Shown here: piece by piece, positions 1 through 11,593 of the stretch
Layout: every line of letters starts with the position of its first letter
How positions within the stretch are numbered: position 1 is the first letter of the stretch
Assembly (NCBI GenBank): GCA_009767595.1
Contig: VSDK01026071.1
Span: forward strand, 272,759 to 336,758
Reading direction: 5' to 3'
DNA length: 64,000 nucleotides
Source of the DNA: Symbiodinium kawagutii
Lineage: Eukaryota > Sar > Dinophyceae > Suessiales > Symbiodiniaceae
Program-made: the position numbers and the translations under genes
The notes under the pieces: generated by a model
Databases searched by the model: none
What the model was told of the DNA's origin: nothing
What the model saw: the letters and a program-made list of their open reading frames with translations, nothing else

Positions 1-696
1 CAGGAATGCAGTTTCAGCTTGCCAGCACGACTCCTTCAGGAGGATTGCGCTTTCCTGCAGGACCTTCTGGCGAAGATGGGGCGCTTGGATGACACTTATT
101 GGATTTGTGCTTTTGCTGTCAACCAACACATCAGCATTTGCCACAGTAACCCGTATGACCGGGATCCTTTCACAAATCAGTTGCACCCAGTGTGCCACTG
201 CTCCAGCACAAACATCGTTGACCTGGATGGCCGAAGTGCTTCATCAGAGATCAACAAGTTTGATGACATGATGTGCCTTCTTTCGACGACTGGAGGATGC
301 AGACAGGTCATTGCAGTGGACCAGTCGCTTGATTTGTTCCGCCGTGCCTGGTGCGTGGCCGAGATTGCGGAAGCCAAACGTTTGCAGATGGACCAATCAT
401 TGAAACTGTTGTCCAAAGCAACACTGCAAGAACGTGCGCGGACATTAGAAAATTTGGATGTGAGGGACATGCGCGCCTCCTCCGAAAAGGATAAGGAACT
501 CATCCTTGGCAAGATCCAGGATGTAGATGATTTCAATGCCAAGCTTCAGGTGCTCATTTTTGATCCCAAATCAGGCCTTGTTGCCACGTGGAACGCCATG
601 GATAGCCTACAACAGATTGGAGAAGTGGGCCGGCTCATTCGATGGGGCCTGGCAGACGCAGGCACCGGAAAAGTGTGGAAACACTGGGAGGGTTGA
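1..696 (+). CDS. WCxxE / TIR-like dinoflagellate protein, 3' part
   Basis: The frame is open from the window edge and ends in TGA at 694-696, giving about 231 residues, so the N-terminus lies outside. Visible motifs are DDTYWICAFAVNQH near residue 33, INKFDDMM near 85, then VIAVDQSLDLFRRAWCVAEI ending near 122. The order (a strand with an aspartate, then RAWCxxEI) resembles the core of TIR domains, where the Glu of WCxxE is catalytic in NADases. I recall similar unnamed proteins being common in symbiodiniacean genomes. The TIR assignment and any enzymatic role are inference. The ending VGRLIRWGLADAGTGKVWK looks like a natural C-terminus. Intronless in the visible part. Confidence 0.7.
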   Translation, partial: QECSFSLPARLLQEDCAFLQDLLAKMGRLDDTYWICAFAVNQHISICHSNPYDRDPFTNQLHPVCHCSSTNIVDLDGRSASSEINKFDDMMCLLSTTGGCRQVIAVDQSLDLFRRAWCVAEIAEAKRLQMDQSLKLLSKATLQERARTLENLDVRDMRASSEKDKELILGKIQDVDDFNAKLQVLIFDPKSGLVATWNAMDSLQQIGEVGRLIRWGLADAGTGKVWKHWEG

Positions 697-3114
697 AGCC
701 ATTCATACGCACAGCATGGCACAGCCCACAAGAGGCATGTGCCAAAATCACTTGTGCAATCGGCAAGGCGCCAAAATTCAGAGCGGATAGAATAGATGAT
801 GCAGGACCAGCAAGAGCGACCCAGCCACCAACTGCCAAACTGCGCCCGGCGCAGATTCCAATGGGCACACGCTACTGCGATCGTCAGATGGAGAACTTGA
901 AAGTCATGCTGCTCGGCTCAGGTCCCATAGGATCCCAGCTTGGAATGCAGGGTCAGTAGCTTGGCTTCCAGCTTCACTGGAAGCTTATTGGTTCGCACTG
1001 ACCTGGGGCCCAAGTAAGAATCATTAGCTCCTACTGGGGCTACCAGCTGAACCTTGTTTCAAACAAGCTCACCATCACCTACGCTGCGTTTTAGCTGACC
1101 ATGGGCAAGCCTTACCCGTTCTGTTCTCCTAGAAACGAAGAGAAACATTCGCAGGGTAATTTCCCCCACACAGATATGTAGTCATGGCTGGATACTCAAC
1201 CAAAATGTGCCAAATTACATAGGTTGACGTCCGTGGCTGTTGATCTTCCCACTTGTCAGGATGATTGGCGTTGACATGTCCCCATACCTTCCACTTGTGA
1301 GTAAGCGGTCCAGGGTGTCAACATGGACTCTTTTTCACCCCTCTGCCAATTGGGAGAGGGTCATGGAAGCTTCAGATTGAAGTTGGAGGGTTGGTAGTAC
1401 AATTTGCAAAAAAATGATCTAGAATCTAAACCATTTCTGCGTTTTAAGATTGAAGCCAAGTTTTTTTTCTTAAATGGGAACTGGGGTGACCATGAAGACC
1501 TTCAAGTAGGACACTGTGGCCCCCTAGGTCTCACAGATTCCGTGCCTGATTGGCATGGCTTGGCAACGGCCTGTGAAGATGCCTATGAAGAAACATGCAC
1601 TGGTATGTGGTCACCATTTGTGTGTAGGTGGTGGTGATCCAATAGTTGATAGACAATCGCAGTTAGATTACCATGCGGCTGGTTTTATAGCTTACATGAG
1701 CAGTGTCCAAAACTTTTTTTTTTGCGTCGGTAGAACTATTTGCCTCGTGTTCGATTCCGTGTGTCAAATCCATTGTCGTTCTGCGAAGAGATTTCAGGTG
1801 ACTGTTTGAAAGAGTGAGCTAGACTATATTGAGGTATCCATCCATACATTGAGGTATCCTGGAAGAAATATATCAGTATCCATTCATCCAGGTGTGCCAA
1901 AAATGGCAAACCACATGATTTTTGTAATGACAGAACCTATGGGTTGTAGGGTTATGACCATGGCAAAGGGACTTAATCATTGTATATGGGTCAAATACCC
2001 TCGCAGCCGCTGGGATGGTGCTGGCTTGGCCCATTTTACTCTGATGAACCATTTTAGTAAGCATCATTCAGCACGAGTCAACCATGGTCAAGACTGATCA
2101 AACACACTCATGTATTCATATATACGCACTCATATACACATATACACATACATTTACAGATACATATATTATATAACCACTGCATACACATTTGTACTGT
2201 ACATGGATATGTATCCCTCGACCTCCCTTGCAGCCACTTGGTTCCAGCCCCACTCCCAGGTTCAGCGCCGAATCCAACACCTTGATGCGGGAAGAGGCAC
2301 GGCGATTCCTGGTTGGGAATTTCTCGAACTTGGGGACCCCAAGCATGGATAAAGATGGATGGTTTTCAACCACCAGGGTGTTGGCGGGAATGATAGTTTG
2401 TACAGGGATGGATGGTTTCTTACTACAAATGTCTGAGATTGGATGATTTGGGGGTACCCACCTTTTTTTATAAACCACCATATGGCTAGGCTACATCCAT
2501 CCATGGGGGTACCCGCAATCTCAACACTTTCATAAACGGCACCTATGGGTTTTTGGAGTCCCCCAATTCGTGAACACTTTGCGATCACAATTTTGTGGCT
2601 CGGCAACTGTCACTTGATGTGGGCATGTCGCAGGTGCCCTGCAAGAGCCAGTCAACTCATAAGGCCCTGAATTGACAAGGAAGTATCCACAAGCCTAGAA
2701 GACAAGCATCTAAGACTCCAAACGTTGCCACAACTGGTGTGCTTAGGGATAGTCCGTAGATAGACATCCAACTGGTTGATAGGCTTTACAAAGAATCCTA
2801 CTTCCCCACCCAATGGGCGATTCGGTGCCTGTCGCGGGTGGTATATCCATCTACCATCGAGTATTTAGGTTGGTGCTTATCCCTGATCTTTATAGGTGAC
2901 CCTGAGGGAGCGTCTTCGCCATCTCGTCAGTTTTTTTTGTAATTTGCCATTTCGTAACCTTTTACCTGAAAATTTATGCTGCTCAACTTGTCCTTTCAGG
3001 TAATTTAGCTATAAACCATAGTAGCATAGTGGTAAGCATGAGGAACTTGTAATACTCCAAGGCTTCTTAGTGTCACTCAAAGCACACAAGGCACTGGTGA
3101 GGACCGAGTGTGAG
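697..3114. other. non-coding, AT-rich with simple repeats
   Basis: No exon with agreeing splice sites was found. A frame open through 959 could be a downstream exon or 3' UTR of the preceding gene. TATACA-type microsatellite occupies about 2,110-2,175, and an inverted-repeat element (listed separately) about 2,320-2,483. Confidence 0.4.
2320..2483. repeat. TIR element copy 1 (degenerate, two halves)
   Basis: Begins TTTCTCGAACTTGGGGACCCC and ends GATTTGGGGGTACCC...TAAACCACC. It shares the family core (AAAGATGGATGGTTTtC, GGATGATTTGGGGG) but carries extra sequence between the halves. Confidence 0.5.
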
Positions 3115-3241
3115 CAGCTGAAGCGTTCGAGAAAGCCATGGATGCACCGAACGGCAGGCATTGAAGGACTTCAAGAACGCCGTTGCAGCAATGAGACAGG
3201 AACCTGCAGCGGCGCATGGTCACCTCTGGTGGAGTAACCGG
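3115..3241 (+). CDS. candidate exon, helix-rich, one frame change
   Basis: The 3' part, 3,158-3,241, is 28 codons bounded by GGCAG and GTAAAC and reads ALKDFKNAVAAMRQEP...HLWWSNR. The preceding bases read AAEAFEKAMDAPNG in another frame, so either there are two acceptor choices or a 1-nt indel breaks a longer exon. GC-rich third positions contrast with the flanks. Family not recognised; the amphipathic Ala/Lys/Glu composition suggests alpha helix. Confidence 0.45.
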
Positions 3242-5329
3242 GTAAACTGAAGCGTTCGAACACTGCCAACCACTTCGGTTGCTCAGCCAAGGATTAGAGC
3301 CCTCGTTGGTAGCGAAGCCTGATCGATCATGTGGATTGTGATTCACTGCAGAGTTGTGTTTTTTTCTCAACCCGGAAGCTTTTCACCTCGAAAAGGATCG
3401 GAATAGCAAGTCCAGCATGCATGATAGTCCAGGATATCAACACAAAGTAGTCAGCAAAATGATCGCATTGCCTCAGCCTTTGACAGTGCACATCAGAATT
3501 TGGCTGACAATGCTTGATTCCTAACAATGGGGGAGGCGCTGCAAGTCTTCTGTTCACAACGGGTTTTCCCTGCATGGTTTTCCTTCTAAGCACCATGCCT
3601 GGGGAGGATGGCAACGGCTGAGAATCACCATATTGAATCAGTGAACGATTCGGTGGCCTCAGGCCGGGTTTGATAACCGTGGCCACATCCATGGTATGGG
3701 TAGATGAGGGTACTCCGGGGTAGCTTCAGGTAGCTGTAGCATGCCATAGCATGCCATAGGCACCCAGTTTCGAGGGTCAATCCTTCGAAAGGAGAACGCG
3801 CTCTTCAGTACTTGGGCTTCATCGCTGGGTGGTCGCCAGAGGTATGGGTATGCCATGGTATGGCTGCTCTGGGATACCAAGTTGGGAGGAGAACATGGCA
3901 TTTTTTTTGGAGCAAGAACTGTTTGCCGATCGTTTTGACACCCAGCATTTTCAAGTCCCTCGAAAATATGGAACTTGAAATTTCAATTCAGACACAAACA
4001 TGATTTCCCCCCTGGTATATTCGGCTTTGGTCATTTCATCGTCAAGAGATGAGCTTTCAGCCATGTTTCTATTTGTCTACGCCACCGCACCAACCAGAAA
4101 TGCTGGAGCGCTTCACAGGAAACTACCTCGTTTATATAGAAGATTTCACTATGTTCAATGGGTAAATCATCCAGACAGTGACTTGGGTAGCCATAGATGA
4201 CGCTGGTGGATGTTTTGCACTTCCTTGCAGTGACTTAGATAGAGCAAGATCTGGTCATCCTGGTGAGCAACTTGGGTGGCTTCTGAGTACCCAATCATGG
4301 CTATGACCGCTGCTCAGCGGTTTCAAACCACAGCGCATTTGTTGCAACTCACTGTCAATATGAGATTATGTACAGAATGCATCAGAATACAATCTGATTC
4401 TTATATTTATTGTCTTGATTCATGAATCATGATTCATTGACATATTTTGACATCATTTACATGGGATTCTACTTGATATCATTGATAGGTATAATCTGTC
4501 AATTCTGGAAGCCACCATTGCCGACACGTTCTGAGATGACCTACTGTTCAGTTGATCGAAGCTGGTGGGTTGATCAATTGCGATGCTTTCGACTATCGAT
4601 CAATTGCTGATCTGTTGCAAATTTGTTTCCGGGACAATTTTGATCATTGCTTTTTGTTGCATCATGATGTTGCTGATCTGTTGCTTTTCTCTGAATCGTT
4701 TTACTGATTGGGAATGATTTGACAACTGAATCACCATCAGCAACAATGATGATTATGTTTAATTATCAACTTACTACTAGCTAGCTTGTTAGTAGAAATA
4801 TCGTAGATCACTGTAGTTATTCTTCTCAAACATATTGACCCCATTTGATGTTGACCCCATTTGAAGCAACTATGAACCAATACTAACCAACTTAATATCA
4901 ACCAATTAGCCAATATGAGCCAATATTAGTATCACTAACTGCAATCTTGAGCTAATACCAACCAATACAAACTATTAATACCAACAATAGCAACTATTAT
5001 CTGACCAATACTAGCTATTCATACCAACAATATCAACCAATACTAATATTGATATTATCTATAATTTATAATGCTATTAACACTGTTAATATTAATATAT
5101 CAGTGTTAATAGCTATTAATACTAATATTGATATATCAGATGGTAACCCATATCAACCAATATCAGCTGTTAATATTAACCAATACCAGCTGATTTCGCT
5201 TTTCTACCTCTGTGATCTCAGGTGCTCATAGCTTCATTGACGAGCTGCTGAGCTCGTGAACTCAGACTGCACAGCCTTGGCTGAAGCCGTGCCATGAGCA
5301 GTGAGACTCACCAGATGTGTCCAGATATG
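3242..5329. other. long intron-like stretch
   Basis: AT-rich. From about 4,840 to 5,200 it is a degenerate array of AACCAATACTA / AACCAATATTA units. No supported exon; short open frames near 5,230-5,300 (AELVNSDCTALAEAVP then TGA) are possible but weak. Confidence 0.35.
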
Positions 5330-5429
5330 GTGGTTTCTCAGAATATGGGATCCCCAAAATGGATGGTTTCTGACTATAAATGGCTAATATTGGATGATTT
5401 GGGGGGGTCGCCTATTTTGAGAAATACCC
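5330..5429. repeat. TIR element copy 2 (complete)
   Basis: Starts TGGTTTCTCAGAATATGGGA and ends GTCGCCTATTTTGAGAAATACC, so the termini are inverted repeats. The inside carries the family core GGATGGTTTCTGACTATAAA and AATATTGGATGATTTGGGGG. Confidence 0.75.
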
Positions 5430-5471
5430 GTATGTAGACCATATGTCTGGTTCGACTTCTGTGGTCATAAG

Positions 5472-5562
5472 TCTACTAATTGTATGATAATAGTGGACCA
5501 TATGTCTGGTTCTTATTCTACAATTATATCATATGGTCCACTATTATCATACAATTAGTAGA
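5472..5562. repeat. 33-bp perfect inverted repeat
   Basis: Arms 5,472-5,504 and 5,530-5,562 are exact reverse complements (left arm begins TCTACTAATTGTATG, ends GGACCATATG) around a 25-bp spacer. This can form a strong hairpin or cruciform. No gene is attached. Confidence 0.9.
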
Positions 5563-5914
5563 TATATTGTCCATAGACTAGTAGTTACTGTACATTCTTA
5601 TTCTACAATTAGTAGACTATGGATCAACATATGACCATTACGGACCAACCGTTCGAGTCCACTAGCTGATACAAATCCGCTGCGGATCATCAGCTGTGTA
5701 AATAATCAGCTGTGTTGTATGTGGATCAGTATCATGGGGACCGGCAACTGGTACAGTAATAGATCTGGGTACTGTCCGATTGCACATCACTTTTTTTGTC
5801 GTAAGTCATAGTTGATACATTTGTGTGATCAAATGATCTTGGCGTACAGCCAGCTATCCTGGGTATGTATCCCCTTCTGTCGAGCTGTAACTTTCCACCA
5901 GTGTAGACCATTGC

Positions 5915-5932
5915 AGATAGATAGATAGATAA

Positions 5933-5963
<31 letters not shown>

Positions 5964-5964
5964 T
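5915..5964. repeat. (GATA)n microsatellite
   Basis: About twelve GATA units with one interruption (GATAAATA). Confidence 0.95.
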
Positions 5965-6456
5965 TATCATTAGGATATAAATGTCCCACCATTCGAATAC
6001 TATCATGAGCTATGATGTAAGCAACTGTCGTAATAGATCATTTGATCATACCATGCAATATAGTTAGATTGATTTTAGATATAGGCAATATATCCTGCTT
6101 GATTACTGCAATGGGCATGCAATCAACTAATCATTGGGGGGCTCGTGCTGATCCACCTATCCACAGTTCTACGAGTTGCTTGTTCCTTCGTGATAGATGC
6201 TTTCTTGTCATTCCTTTGCTTGCTCGCCAAGACACATCCCTTTTAGCACAAATAACTATCTGACATCACCGACCAGAATGACTGTTGCCGATGATGACAG
6301 TGTACACATATAATTCAGTTTATGTATATGTGGTAAGCAGTATACAGTATTAGTATCACACATACATGCCTACATACCTACGCACAGACATACCTACCTA
6401 CCTATCTACCTACATACCTACATAGTCTAAAGCTGAATCGTGTTCTGTTTGCCAAG

Positions 6457-6593
6457 GTCTGCGCAGGCCCAAGTCCATCCCACGATGGAAGATTCTCATC
6501 AAGCAGATCTTCGAGCAGGTGGCCTTGCACTGCGCCTGCAGTGCGGAGAGAAGTGAAGAGCTCTGCAACATATCTTGGTATCTCAAGCCACAG
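6457..6593 (+). CDS. exon, EF-hand gene cluster (unnamed part)
   Basis: Acceptor GCCAAG, donor GTATGC. The best frame gives 45 residues beginning LRRPKSIPRWKILIKQIFEQ and ending EELCNISWYLKPQ, with GC-rich third positions. Another frame is also open, but its Ser-rich content is less protein-like. It probably belongs to the gene carrying the EF-hand exons downstream. No domain recognised. Confidence 0.5.
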
Positions 6594-6598
6594 GTATG

Positions 6599-6671
6599 CA
6601 AAAATAGTGGATTTATTACTAAAGATGATTGTTAATGGATGATTGGGGGTCCACTATTTTGAGAAACCACC
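6599..6671. repeat. TIR element copy 3 (5' truncated)
   Basis: Ends ...GGATGATTGGGGGTCCACTATTTTGAGAAACCACC, matching the family's right terminus. It starts only 5 nt after the inferred donor of the preceding exon. Confidence 0.65.
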
Positions 6672-6979
6672 TTATCTAGAAATAGCTTCAGAAAAGCAAT
6701 GTCGAGAAAAGAGAGTGTCACTACCACCCGCCATTTATGCTGGCTCCTGATGCTCTTCCCTACGAAGCCCCTTTTTTTTTAAAGGTGGTAAATGTTGGGG
6801 GAATTTTTGTACTTTGAGCCATGATTAACCATGATTTTCATGCTTGATATTACTGTTGTCACTGGTTACTAATCATTATATTGTTTGATATCCGTCACTA
6901 CTCTTGAACTTGAACCCCCTTCGGACCACAAGATTCCCCGTCATGTTGAGATGTGGAGGTCTTGCGTAGAATTCTTCAG

Positions 6980-7150
6980 GCAGAATTGCTCTGTTCCAAT
7001 CACCTTATTCATCGATCCCAACTGAGACGGCAAGAAATGGAGGTACCAGCCATCCCCGTTCGTGGGGGATGGCTCCACCAGGGACGCCTGTTTGGTCATT
7101 CCTACCATGAACCGTTGATCCCAACAAGAGTGCTGCTGGTATCGCTATCA
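6980..7150 (+). CDS. candidate exon, possibly degenerate
   Basis: Bounded by TTCTTCAG and GTATGTTC, 171 nt. The phase-0 frame is open (AELLCSNHLIHRSQLRRQEM...). A second frame reads more like protein (CSVPITLFIDPN, then DGKKWRYQPSPFVGDGSTRD) but has two TGA codons. Frame unresolved; the second reading would be a decayed exon. Confidence 0.3.
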
Positions 7151-7314
7151 GTATGTTCAGGGCCAACCTCCATAGTTTGGGGATGTTTTAGGATAGGCCT
7201 AGCTGAAGAGTTCTTGGTTAATTACAATTATTTTGTACTAAGGCTGGTGGCTACACCCCACTGGTGCTGCTTAAGACTTCTTCAGGTTTCTTGCTTGGTG
7301 TCCCTGTCAAGCAG

Positions 7315-7407
7315 CTGCTTGGTGCTCAGGCGGACCTCGATCAATGTGGAACTCTGACAAAGGAGGACATGCAAAAGTGGTTGCACCGGTTCTGCAACCA
7401 CCGTTGG
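7315..7407 (+). CDS. EF-hand exon
   Basis: Exactly 31 codons between TCAAGCAG and GTACTG. It contains the loop DLDQCGTLTKED: Asp at 1 and 3, Gly at 6, hydrophobic at 8 and an acidic residue at 12, as in calcium-binding EF-hands; position 5 is Cys, which is unusual. The flank LLGAQA...MQKWLHRF fits the incoming and outgoing helices. Calcium-dependent regulation is the usual role of such motifs, including in dinoflagellate cation channels, but no channel domain is visible here. Confidence 0.65.
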
Positions 7408-7645
7408 GTACTGCTCTCACATGATTGTGAACCTATCTGCCAAACACCAACGGTTACATTTGTATACATTCGTACTAGATACATTTGCACATCATCTCAA
7501 TGATCTATGACACTACTTGATCCAATGTTACCGTTGTCAGTGTAGTCTTAGAGTCAGGATCTGTGCATATTATAGGAGATGGAGTCGAGCAAACATGTCA
7601 TGCCATGCTATGGCCCATGCCCTGTTACCATTCGGCTTCTATCAG

Positions 7646-7714
7646 GAGTTCACCAACGCCTTGAAGTCGCCTGGGACGCAGGCGCGGCGGCCTGGAGGAG
7701 GGTCGATCACTATG
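7646..7714 (+). CDS. short exon following EF-hand
   Basis: Exactly 23 codons between TATCAG and GTTGAT, reading EFTNALKSPGTQARRPGGG. The start EFTNAL is typical of the end of an EF-hand loop and exiting helix, so it may complete a second EF-hand with an upstream exon. Confidence 0.5.
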
Positions 7715-8808
7715 GGTTGATCACGGCTGGTGGTCACGGGGAGCCAGCAGCAATGGGGGATGAGTTCAGCAACAATAATCAGTGGTTGATGGTTGATAAT
7801 AGGGAATGATCATCAACAATGATAGGGTAAATAGCAGGGAAGTCCGGGAAGAATAGTAGAGGATAAACCAACTGACCATCAGTTTGATGGGGGATAATGA
7901 GCAACAATAATAGTTGGAATACTTACTGTTTAATGATAGGACGCCAGGGGTACAGGGTGAACTGACCCACAGCCTAGTGGGTAAATCAATGGTAATGGTC
8001 AATGGTTAATGGTTGATAATAGAAAATGGTCGATGGTAATGGTGGGTCAGTGGTCGATCAGTGGTGGGTTAATGGTCGGTGATATGATTGTGAAATACTT
8101 GGGGATAGTGGCTACTATGGGTACGAGTTGAGAATGGTTTGCCATGACGATGCCCTAATGCTCTTTCCTTGTGAGACTGTACAGAAGGGGCTTTTTAGGC
8201 TCCAAATACCTCCTCGGAAGGTATTTGGAGCACATCGGTACCTTCTAGTACGACCGCCAAAATTGGGTATACAGAAGATAATCACGAAATACATCATGAT
8301 GCGCAACCCTCAAGATCGTGCAAATGGATATTGCACACAGATAGCAGGCATTGAGATTCTTGCACCTTTTGTGGAGGACATCCTCCGATGGAAGGTTGCA
8401 TGGTTTGTCTGATCTTTCCGGTGTTCATCCATCCCATGTCATCCTACCAAGGTTGCGTGCACAGTTTCGTCCATGGATAGATGATGGAGAAGTAGTGGTA
8501 GTCGTCGCCGTAGTAGCAGCAGAAGTAATCTACTGGGTTGTGTAGTTAACCAACCGGTTTTTGCTCTTACCATCCCATGCTTGCTTTTCATGGCCGATTT
8601 AAATTGGTAGCTGGTTTTGCCTGGGGATACAGTTATAAAGCCACAGTATTTCTGGTTAGAACCTGCAAATCAGTACTGGGCCTTCCCAACAACACTTTGG
8701 TTGATCACCAAGTCCCTAAGTCACTGGTATACCACTGGTATACCACTGGTCATTCTATCTGGTGATTCTCATGGTCACTGGTTGATCACGGGTTATGCCA
8801 TCCTCCAG
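7715..8808. other. intron-like stretch with a 94-codon ORF and a hairpin
   Basis: Contains TGGTTGAT-type low-complexity repeats. An open frame at 8,128-8,412 (starting MRMVCHDDALMLFPCETVQK) has no clear family. Bases 8,199-8,231 form a perfect 13-bp stem (GCTCCAAATACCT) with a 7-nt loop. Confidence 0.3.
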
Positions 8809-8899
8809 TGGAATCGCCACTTGTCTCCGCGGGTCGCAGCTGGTGTCTGTGGGCGATCGATCCAAGCGATGATCCAAAGCGAGTGGTGGGAATCCCATG
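8809..8899 (+). CDS. exon, unnamed
   Basis: Acceptor CCTCCAG and donor GTGAGA. Reads WNRHLSPRVAAGVCGRSIQA then MIQSEWWESH; GC-rich third positions. Probably part of the EF-hand gene. No domain recognised. Confidence 0.5.
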
Positions 8900-9512
8900 G
8901 TGAGATCGCTGGTTGTGAGTGGCGATGGCAAAGCTTCGCCCAACCCTGCGAAACAACTATTTGGTTGATATTGGTTGATTGGTTGTCGATAGATATCATT
9001 GTTCTTGATGACTGTTGATGACTGATAAGTATCTTTGGTACCTATCAAGATTGATGGGTTTTTGACAAGTATATTTTTTCAATGACTACTCATGCCTGTT
9101 GATGGCTGATAGCTAGTTTTGACAATCATGGCCAGTTGAGATCGTGATTGATTGTTAAATCATAGCTGATGACAATCATAGCCTAGTATTATGATCTAGG
9201 ATCTATGATCACATGGATAACCTTAGAAACTGCTCAGAAACTGGTTAAGCACATAGTCAATGATGCATATGCTTGCTGCGATCTAATTGGTCAAGAATAA
9301 TAGGCTATTGTGAATCCACCCTCCCAGTTACTGCATTCATAAATGGCGGTGATAGGACTTCAACTGTCACTTGGGGAACTATTCACCATCACTATGCAGC
9401 TTAAGAGTTGTTTATACCATGGTTGGATTCCCAGCCATTGGCGCCTATCGCTTTATGGCCGAAGCTGGGTGTCATCGCTAGGCTCGATTCGAGTCCTTGG
9501 GTCTTGATCCAG

Positions 9513-9585
9513 AAATCGTCACTTGGTGGCCTCGCGTGGTGTCGTTGGGAAGGACTTGCTTAAGTTTTTAAGATGGGCTTGCGAG
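9513..9585 (+). CDS. exon, unnamed
   Basis: Bounded by GATCCAG and GTCATA. Reads NRHLVASRGVVGKDLLKFLR then WACE. The segment LLKFLRWACE is amphipathic or hydrophobic. Likely the same gene as the EF-hand exons. Confidence 0.45.
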
Positions 9586-9689
9586 GTCATAGATGCAACA
9601 ACTACAAAATCAGCAACGCTATAAACAAAATTTCTCAACTGTCTATTTCTCAACTGTGGAATCGGGAATCATACGGTAGTTTTATTAGC

Positions 9690-9789
9690 ATATGGGATTT
9701 GGGGATTTACTAACAACTTAATAGTAAGGGATGTTTTTTTTTTTTACCTATTGGATGATTTGGGGGTAGTGTTATTTGAAGAAACCACT
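9690..9789. repeat. TIR element copy 4 (degenerate)
   Basis: Right half ACCTATTGGATGATTTGGGGGTAGTG...GAAGAAACCACTG matches the family. The left end is eroded and a poly-T tract interrupts it. Confidence 0.45.
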
Positions 9790-10649
9790 GTATACCAACT
9801 AGGGACTAAACAACAGACCCTGTGAAAGGAACTATGCACACTCATGATCAATGGGGGTTCCCAGAGCACAAGAATCAAAAGTCAATAAATGCTTGTACCT
9901 TGAAGCAATCAACGACGATATTTCTTGTAGTGGTATACTCTGTCCGCGCGTGATGATGCCAGATGGTTGTTGTTGTCCTGTTGTTGTCCTGTTGTTGTTG
10001 AGAAATATTTCTGCTAACAGTTCATTATGCAACCAATTGAGAGAACCCATTGATAGACTGATAAATTGCGGTCGATCTCCAATAGGATTTCTCTCTTTAA
10101 ACCTCCTGTCATCACTGAGCCTCTAGTGAGCAGCGCATCTTTACGAAGCAAGATCAGGCAAGTAATTTTGATTCACATTCACACATCACTCTTGTTATGT
10201 TGCAAAAAACATTTGTTGGTGTCGGACTTGGTGTACTCTGTATGGGCTGTCTTGTATTTGGTTGCACATGCTCATGAGATCTAATGAGTTCGATATGTCC
10301 GATATACCCCTTATGTATTGGCGTGCTTGGCACCCCATTGCCTGTATTCAGTTGATGACCTAGTTGGATCCTGTTGGACTATTTGCGATTTATACTTCTG
10401 CTATTTGTTCATTTGGCTGCACGAAACATTCAAATGTCAGCACCGCTATCTTGGCATGAATTGGCATGACATGAATTTACATATGTCTGTACATATATAA
10501 TATAATTATATATATATGCTATACATGTGTATATGAAAAACCCTCATTAGTTCACTATCATGAAGCATCATTAGCCATTGCAGTTGGTTCATGAAAAATA
10601 GTGAACCATCGAAAAGCATAGCTCCATCACTAGAAAATCACCAGCACTG

Positions 10650-10850
10650 AGCATTGATCATCAATTATTATCCATCAATCATTAACCATCAATCATTACT
10701 CATCAATCATTACTGGTACCATTGGGCTATTCATAACCAGCAACAACCAGCAATAAACAGCAATCGCCAGCAAGAACCAGCAGTAGCCAGCAGTAAGCAG
10801 CAGTATCCCGCAGTAACCAGCAGGAACCCGCAGTAACCATCATTACCATC
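10650..10850. repeat. CATCAATCATTA and CAGCAGTAAC low-complexity arrays
   Basis: First, repeated CATCAATCATTA units to about 10,715; then AACCAGCAGTA-type units to about 10,850. Intronic by position. Confidence 0.8.
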
Positions 10851-10872
10851 TATGAATAGAAATCTGCTTGAT

Positions 10873-11006
10873 GCACCGACGATCTATGCTTCACCGAGGT
10901 GGAAGAGATGTTCGACATCATCGACGTGGACGGCAGCGATGACGTCACAGAGGAGCGCAGTGTTGTGCTGTTGCGCCTCCGACTCGTTGCGCTGGTTGTT
11001 TCACAG
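10873..11006 (+). CDS. EF-hand-like exon
   Basis: Open from 10,873 and ends at a strong donor (TTTCACAG, then GTGAGC). Reads CFTEVEEMFDIIDVDGSDDV then TEERSVVLLRL. This is an EF-hand with loop DVDGSDDVTEER: Asp 1 and 3 and Ser 5 fit, but position 6 is Asp instead of Gly and position 12 is Arg instead of Glu, so calcium binding is doubtful. The lead-in EEMFDIIDVDGS resembles the C-terminal EF-hands of dinoflagellate voltage-gated channels. The exact acceptor is uncertain. Confidence 0.6.
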
Positions 11007-11140
11007 GTGAGCTTAGGGTATGGCAATGAGATACCCCGAGGCCTGTGAATGTCGCCTTGACGCCCCTCAAGGTGGTATACCTGTTGCGGCTATTGTACTG
11101 GGCTGCTCAAGCTCTGTAAGATACTCCCCAGATATCACAG

Positions 11141-11191
11141 GAGCTGCTTGAGGCGCACATAACAGCAGAGAGAGAGAGTAGTCGGCTTCCT
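11141..11191 (+). CDS. short exon after EF-hand
   Basis: Acceptor GATATCACAG; likely donor GTGTTG after CTTCCTC. Reads ELLEAHITAERESSRLP, a charged helix or coiled-coil segment in step with the preceding exon. Confidence 0.4.
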
Positions 11192-11222
11192 CGTGTTGCA
11201 ACAAGTAGATACGGATACAGAT

Positions 11223-11272
11223 ACAATCACAGGCACATACATATGTGTATGTATGTATATATATATATATGT
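11223..11272. repeat. (TATG)/(TA) microsatellite
   Basis: ACATATGTGTATGTATGTATATATATATATATG. Confidence 0.9.
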
Positions 11273-11449
11273 CATCATTGCCGATTCATCTCAAAGAACC
11301 AACTCCACAGCGGCGACGCAGCGGGGAATCCTGTCCTTGTCGTACCTCCAAGTCATTGGTATTTTCACAGATTTCCCCTCGTGAAGAGACCGAAACGTGA
11401 ATTCTAGGGGAAGCATGAACTCGATCTGACATGGACTCATGACATCTGA

Positions 11450-11578
11450 GTGTTTCTCAAGCCATAGGGGACCCCCCTCAGTTTTCATCCAGTTTACTCA
11501 TGATCTATAGTAATGAATCATCAATTTCTTAATGAATCATCCATTTTTTGGCTCCCCCTATGGCTTGAGAAGCCACCA
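11450..11578. repeat. TIR element copy 5 (complete, best termini)
   Basis: Left end GTTTCTCAAGCCATAGGGGA, right end CCCCTATGGCTTGAGAAGCC. The 17 bases TTCTCAAGCCATAGGGG are repeated perfectly in inverse. It ends about 16 nt before an inferred acceptor. Confidence 0.8.
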
Positions 11579-11593
11579 TCTCACCATGAAGAG

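Noticed and set aside
1740..1765. tRNA B-box-like GTTCGATTCC
   Set aside because: Flanking bases do not form a T-stem and no anticodon arm or acceptor stem is found upstream.
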